From Streptococcus sp. Marseille-Q5986 (GTDB lineage: Bacteria; Bacillota; Bacilli; Lactobacillales; Streptococcaceae): a stretch of DNA of 64,000 nt. The DNA lies in assembly GCF_946902915.1 (NCBI RefSeq), contig NZ_CAMPPY010000007.1:44110-108109 (forward strand), given 5' to 3'. How positions within the stretch are numbered: position 1 is the first letter of the stretch; every line of letters begins with the position of its first letter. The translations under genes and the position numbers were made by a program. Below the pieces are notes generated by a model that had not been told where the DNA came from, did no database searches, and saw only the letters and a program-made list of their open reading frames with translations. Positions 61,064-64,000 of this stretch are shown one piece after another.

Positions 61064-61227
61064 AACGAGTCTGGGATAAAAGTCTAACCCTAAATATAAA
61101 AAGCGAACAAAATGAGTTATCTGACATTCAGAATTCGGTCTTGTTCGTTTTTTTGTCTAATCTATCGATTTTAAAAATTTATAATAAAGAATTCCTAAAA
61201 TCAAAATCTTTTTGTCCCAGCCTCGTT
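61064..61227. repeat. Inverted-repeat-bounded element with internal terminator
   Basis: Arms AACGAGTCTGGGA (61064-61076) and TCCCAGCCTCGTT (61215-61227) match at 12 of 13 positions. Inside, CGAACAA/TTGTTCG (61104-61110, 61141-61147) with a T7 tract forms a terminator that could end spuA transcription. The gap between spuA and the next gene is fully covered by this and the BOX. Confidence 0.65.
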
Positions 61228-61249
61228 GTTTTTATGATACACTTATCTA

Positions 61250-62116
61250 TCAAATCATGTATTCTACACTATAGGTGGCATCCGATAAGATACGAGCTAG
61301 AAACTGCTTGGTACGTTCTTCTCGTGGACGACTAAAGAAATCGTGTGGATTATTCTCCTCTACGATACGGTCTCCCTCCATGAAAATAACGTGGTTAGCG
61401 ACATCTCTAGCAAATCCCATCTCATGCGTGACGACCACCATGGTCACACCTTCTCCCGCCAACTGTTTCAGAACATCCAAAACATCTCCAACCAACTCAG
61501 GGTCTAGTGCAGATGTTGGTCCATCTAGCAAAATGACCTCGGGCTTGACGGCAATGGCACGCGCAATTCCTATTCGTTGTTGTTGCCCTCCAGATAGTTG
61601 TGAAGGGTAGTAGTCCTTATAGGCCAGTAAACCAACTTTTTCCAAGGCAGATTCTGCACGTTTGAGCGCTTCTTCCTTGGGAACTTTACGAGCTACAATT
61701 AGGCCTTCTAGAATATTTTCCAGAGCAGTTTTATTTGCAAAGAGATTGTAGAAAGAAGCAATCTCTTCGGTAAAGGTCTCTCGAATCGCTTGTACCACTT
61801 CCACCTGTTGCTGAATCCATGGGTGTTCCTCACCAATCGACTCAATAGAAGTCAGCTCCTGAATGCTTGCGATCTTAGGACTATAGACATTACTTGGATA
61901 AAGGAAAAAACCATCGCTCATAATTTTGACAAAATCAGGACAAATTCTTTCCACATAGTTGCGATGCCCATCAACACTTTTTTGAAAGATACGTGGATTA
62001 TTTAATCCCTGCCCCTTTTCTTCGAGTGTTACAAAATGAAACCAAAATCCCACAGGAACTCTTCCCACTTCATCGCCTCGAATCGCTCTAAATACTAGCT
62101 CTCTTTTGCTTGCCAT
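61250..62116 (-). pseudogene. Chimera: uroporphyrinogen decarboxylase-family N terminus fused to an amino-acid ABC ATPase C terminus
   Basis: The 288-codon frame starts with a good AAGGAG site and MASKRELVFRAIRGDEVGRV, a URO-D-family beginning. Around codon 120-127 (near 61740) it becomes a GlnQ-type ATPase: KTALENILEGLIVARK, LSGGQQQRIGIARAI, VVTHEMGFARDVAN. The ATPase lacks Walker A, and its Walker B reads LLDGPTSALD, with Gly in place of the catalytic Glu. Neither activity can be intact. The junction segment FYNLFAN fits both families, suggesting recombination at short homology after a deletion. Confidence 0.8.
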
Positions 62117-62296
62117 ACCTTTCTCCTTCCATTTGGATTGAAACCATCTTACCACTCCTTTTCCCCTTTTCACAATATATATTGGCTATCAACTCGATTG
62201 GATTTTTTTATATACATCTTCATTCCTAAATTAAGTACATAATTTTATCCTAATACCAAGTTACTACTGAAAAATTTGTTTTCTCTCAATATTTTC

Positions 62297-62325
62297 TTGC
62301 ACAAATCCCATGAAAGCGCTATAAT
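62297..62325 (+). promoter_or_regulatory. Promoter of the lipoprotein phosphatase with cre-like site
   Basis: TTGCAC (62297-62302), 17 bp, TATAAT (62320-62325). The 14-mer 62311-62324 (TGAAAGCGCTATAA) matches cre at 13 of 14 positions and overlaps the -10. Confidence 0.7.
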
Positions 62326-62356
62326 ATCAATAGACTATTATTAGGAGGATGGGATT

Positions 62357-63214
62357 ATGAAAATACCCAAAGTCACTATTACAATTGCTTCTACATTTGC
62401 ATCCATCATTTTACTGACTGGCTGTGGCACAAATTCGGCAAATTCACAGACAACACAAAGTAGTACATCTGATAATCAGGTTACAATGACCTATGATCAG
62501 TTGCGTTCAAGAGAAAATACTATGTCAACTCTTTGGTATCAAAAAGCAGCTGAAACCAAGGCACTCTATCTACAAGGTTACAATGTCGCTACTGATCGTT
62601 TAAAAGAACTACTAAAAACACAGACAGATAAACCCTACTCTATCGTTTTGGACTTGGACGAAACCGTATTAGACAATAGCCCTTATCAAGCGCAAAATGT
62701 CAAAGATGGAACAGCATTTACCCCAGAAAACTGGGATGTCTGGGTAAAAAAAGCCGCAGCCAAGGCTGTACCAGGTGCTAAAGACTTTCTCCAATTTGCA
62801 GACAAAAACGGTGTCCAAATTTACTATGTATCTGACCGCACGATAGATCAGGTAGATGATACGATCAAAAACCTAGAAAACGAAGGAATTCCTGTACAAA
62901 GCCGCGATCATCTCATGTTCCTAGAAAAAGGCGTCAAATCTAAAGAAGGTCGTAGACAAGCAGTCCAAGAAAAAACCAACTTAGTCATGCTACTAGGAGA
63001 CAATCTTGTGGACTTTGCAGAGTTTTCAAAGACCTCTGAAACTGAGCGCGACCAAAAATTAGAGGAACTCCAAAAAGAGTTTGGTGAGAAATTCATCATT
63101 TTCCCTAACCCAATGTACGGATCATGGGAAAGCACTGTTTACAATGGTAATAAATTGGATGCCAAGGGTCAAACTGAAGAGCGACAAAAAAACTTACAAG
63201 GTTTTGATAAATAA
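62357..63214 (+). CDS. Lipoprotein e(P4)-family acid phosphatase / 5'-nucleotidase
   Basis: The 285-residue surface lipoprotein has a signal peptide with lipobox LTGC (Cys about residue 23). The class C acid phosphatase domain has HAD motifs VLDLDETVLDNSPYQ (about 97), YYVSDRT and LLGDNLVDF. It releases phosphate from nucleotides or NAD-derived substrates outside the cell. It is homologous to streptococcal LppC. It has its own promoter and terminator, with a cre-like box over the -10. Confidence 0.93.
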   Translation: MKIPKVTITIASTFASIILLTGCGTNSANSQTTQSSTSDNQVTMTYDQLRSRENTMSTLWYQKAAETKALYLQGYNVATDRLKELLKTQTDKPYSIVLDLDETVLDNSPYQAQNVKDGTAFTPENWDVWVKKAAAKAVPGAKDFLQFADKNGVQIYYVSDRTIDQVDDTIKNLENEGIPVQSRDHLMFLEKGVKSKEGRRQAVQEKTNLVMLLGDNLVDFAEFSKTSETERDQKLEELQKEFGEKFIIFPNPMYGSWESTVYNGNKLDAKGQTEERQKNLQGFDK

Positions 63215-63272
63215 AATAAGGGAGCTATCTACCAGTTTACACCAACCACAAGATATCGTATTTGCGAGGATA

Positions 63273-63309
63273 TCAAAAAAGACGACTTCCAAGCGGAAAT
63301 CGTCTTTTA
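63273..63309. terminator. Terminator after the phosphatase gene
   Basis: AAAAGACGA and TCGTCTTTT form a perfect stem extended by TTCC/GGAA around a short loop. Confidence 0.88.
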
Positions 63310-63399
63310 ATAAGGAATCAATCCCTCAGAATGTTCGCTCATATAATCTGCTAACCAGTTCATACCATAGACTATTTCAAGCGCTTCTAGTTCCGCCAT
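63307..63399 (-). CDS. Small ORF, 30 residues
   Basis: The peptide starts MAELEALEIVYGMNWLADYM and ends GLIPY. A GGAAAG site lies upstream of the ATG and the stop falls inside the terminator. It reads like a natural amphipathic peptide or the tail of a larger lost gene. Unrecognised. Confidence 0.35.
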   Translation of the reverse strand: MAELEALEIVYGMNWLADYMSEHSEGLIPY

Positions 63400-63722
63400 A
63401 TATCTAGCAATTCTTTCCTATCTATTTATGATACTTTCCTTTAACGTATCATAAACACAACCTTTGTTAATTGAGCTGAAAAAAACGATGATTTATAACA
63501 AAATCAGTACTTTCTATCACAAAATTTCATGTATTTGTCGTAAAATACTTCGGACAGACTAGTCTGAACGTCAATTAATTTACCATCAACTCTTTGAGAA
63601 ACGGACTTTTCCAATTCAAAATGTACTTCATTTAGTATAGATGTAGCCATAAATCATATTTTCTAAGTGGTTTATACATGACTAGCCGTCAGGGAAAGCA
63701 AATATGCAAAATTTAGAAATTT
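63400..63722. other. Intergenic stretch without recognisable gene
   Basis: A/T-rich, short interrupted frames only. I see nothing supportable before the promoter at 63723. Confidence 0.4.
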
Positions 63723-63731
63723 TGATATAAT
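63723..63731 (+). promoter_or_regulatory. Extended -10 promoter before the heptamer ORF
   Basis: TTGATATAAT gives TG-N-TATAAT (TATAAT at 63726-63731) with no good -35. Confidence 0.5.
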
Positions 63732-63762
63732 AGAACTATCAAAAAGTAAAGGAATGATTGGT

Positions 63763-63963
63763 ATGAAAGCAATCACAGCTCACAGCTCACAGCTCACAGC
63801 TCACAGCTCACAGCTCACAGCTCACAGCTCACAGCTCACAGCTCACAGCTCACAGCTCACAGTTCACAGCTCACAGCTCACAGTTCACAGCTCACAGTTC
63901 ACAGTTCACAGTTTTCTCTTGTTATTTAATCGTGCGCATTTTTATGTAATCTGTAGAATGTAG
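63763..63963 (+). CDS. ORF composed of 20 tandem heptamers (AHSSQLT repeats)
   Basis: The 66-residue frame starts MKAITAHSSQLTAHSSQLT and repeats the 7-residue unit AHSSQLT/VHSSQFT, then ends FLLLFNRAHFYVICRM. The ATG at 63763 has AAAGGA 9 bases upstream; the ATG at 63754 is too close to it. The DNA unit is 7 bp, so three units shift frame by 21 bp and any one-unit change moves the tail into another frame. Function unknown. Confidence 0.4.
   Translation: MKAITAHSSQLTAHSSQLTAHSSQLTAHSSQLTVHSSQLTVHSSQFTVHSFLLLFNRAHFYVICRM
63774..63913. repeat. Heptamer array, 20 copies
   Basis: Twenty exact-length units of CACAGCT or CACAGTT, without interruption. Units 1-12 are all CACAGCT. The CACAGTT variant appears at units 13, 16, 18, 19 and 20, toward the 3' end only. 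Confidence 0.95.
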
Positions 63964-64000
63964 TATATAGCATTTTGATGAGATGATGTTTTATATTGTA

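Noticed and set aside
63774..63913. Heptamer array as a CRISPR
   Set aside because: Units are 7 bp with no spacers and no cas genes nearby.

Overview
The window reads as a low-GC Firmicute chromosome of the Streptococcus mitis/pneumoniae group. The basis is a near-verbatim pneumococcal-type gene set (pflB, dinB, uppP, ilvBNC-ilvA, rpsL-rpsG-fusA, cinA-recA, comM, tprA-phrA, ndk, rpoBC, an LPXTG pullulanase), BOX-type intergenic repeats, a competence (ComX) box before cinA, and CodY- and CcpA-like sites. Known pneumococcal neighbourhoods are shuffled: rpoBC lies beside the pullulanase, and no dinF or lytA follows recA. This points to a commensal relative (S. mitis, S. oralis or similar) rather than S. 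pneumoniae itself. That placement is inference.

Layout. 1-7.5 kb: pyruvate formate-lyase, a membrane protein whose start is frameshifted in an A8 tract, DNA polymerase IV, undecaprenyl-diphosphatase and a broken DUF2207 gene. 7.5-16 kb: glutamine-type ABC transporter, small HTH-like protein, SPFH protein, and branched-chain amino acid synthesis (ilvB-ilvN-BOX-ilvC-ilvA) behind a CodY-like box. 16.2-18.0 kb: a group IIC intron directly after the fusA terminator; its reverse transcriptase carries an in-frame TAG. 18-21.6 kb: fusA, rpsG, rpsL, with three tandem covarying hairpin modules between rpsG and fusA. 21.9-25.6 kb: two-component system plus ABC exporter operon. 25.7-30 kb: fakA, asp23-like, rpmB, LiaF-like/LytTR pair, PAP2 phosphatase. 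30-37 kb: heterodimeric ABC exporter with a MarR regulator and three palindromic operators, YebC, MATE pump. 37-43 kb: broken GNAT gene, recA, cinA, LCP, GNAT, tsaE, comM.

43.4-48.9 kb is the most accessory region. A TprA/PhrA peptide quorum-sensing pair ends in the signal heptapeptide LDVGKAD. It is followed by a lactococcin-972-family bacteriocin, its DUF1430-type membrane partner, an ABC ATPase and an unknown 92-residue protein. In pneumococcus the same regulator pair is known to control a lantibiotic cluster, so the cargo appears different here.

48.9-64 kb: ndk, rpoC, rpoB (TTG start, with a terminator-like hairpin in its leader), cre-controlled pullulanase, BOX and inverted-repeat element, a URO-D/ABC-ATPase chimeric pseudogene, an e(P4)-type lipoprotein phosphatase, and an ORF made of 20 tandem heptamers. 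No tRNA, rRNA or CRISPR array was seen.
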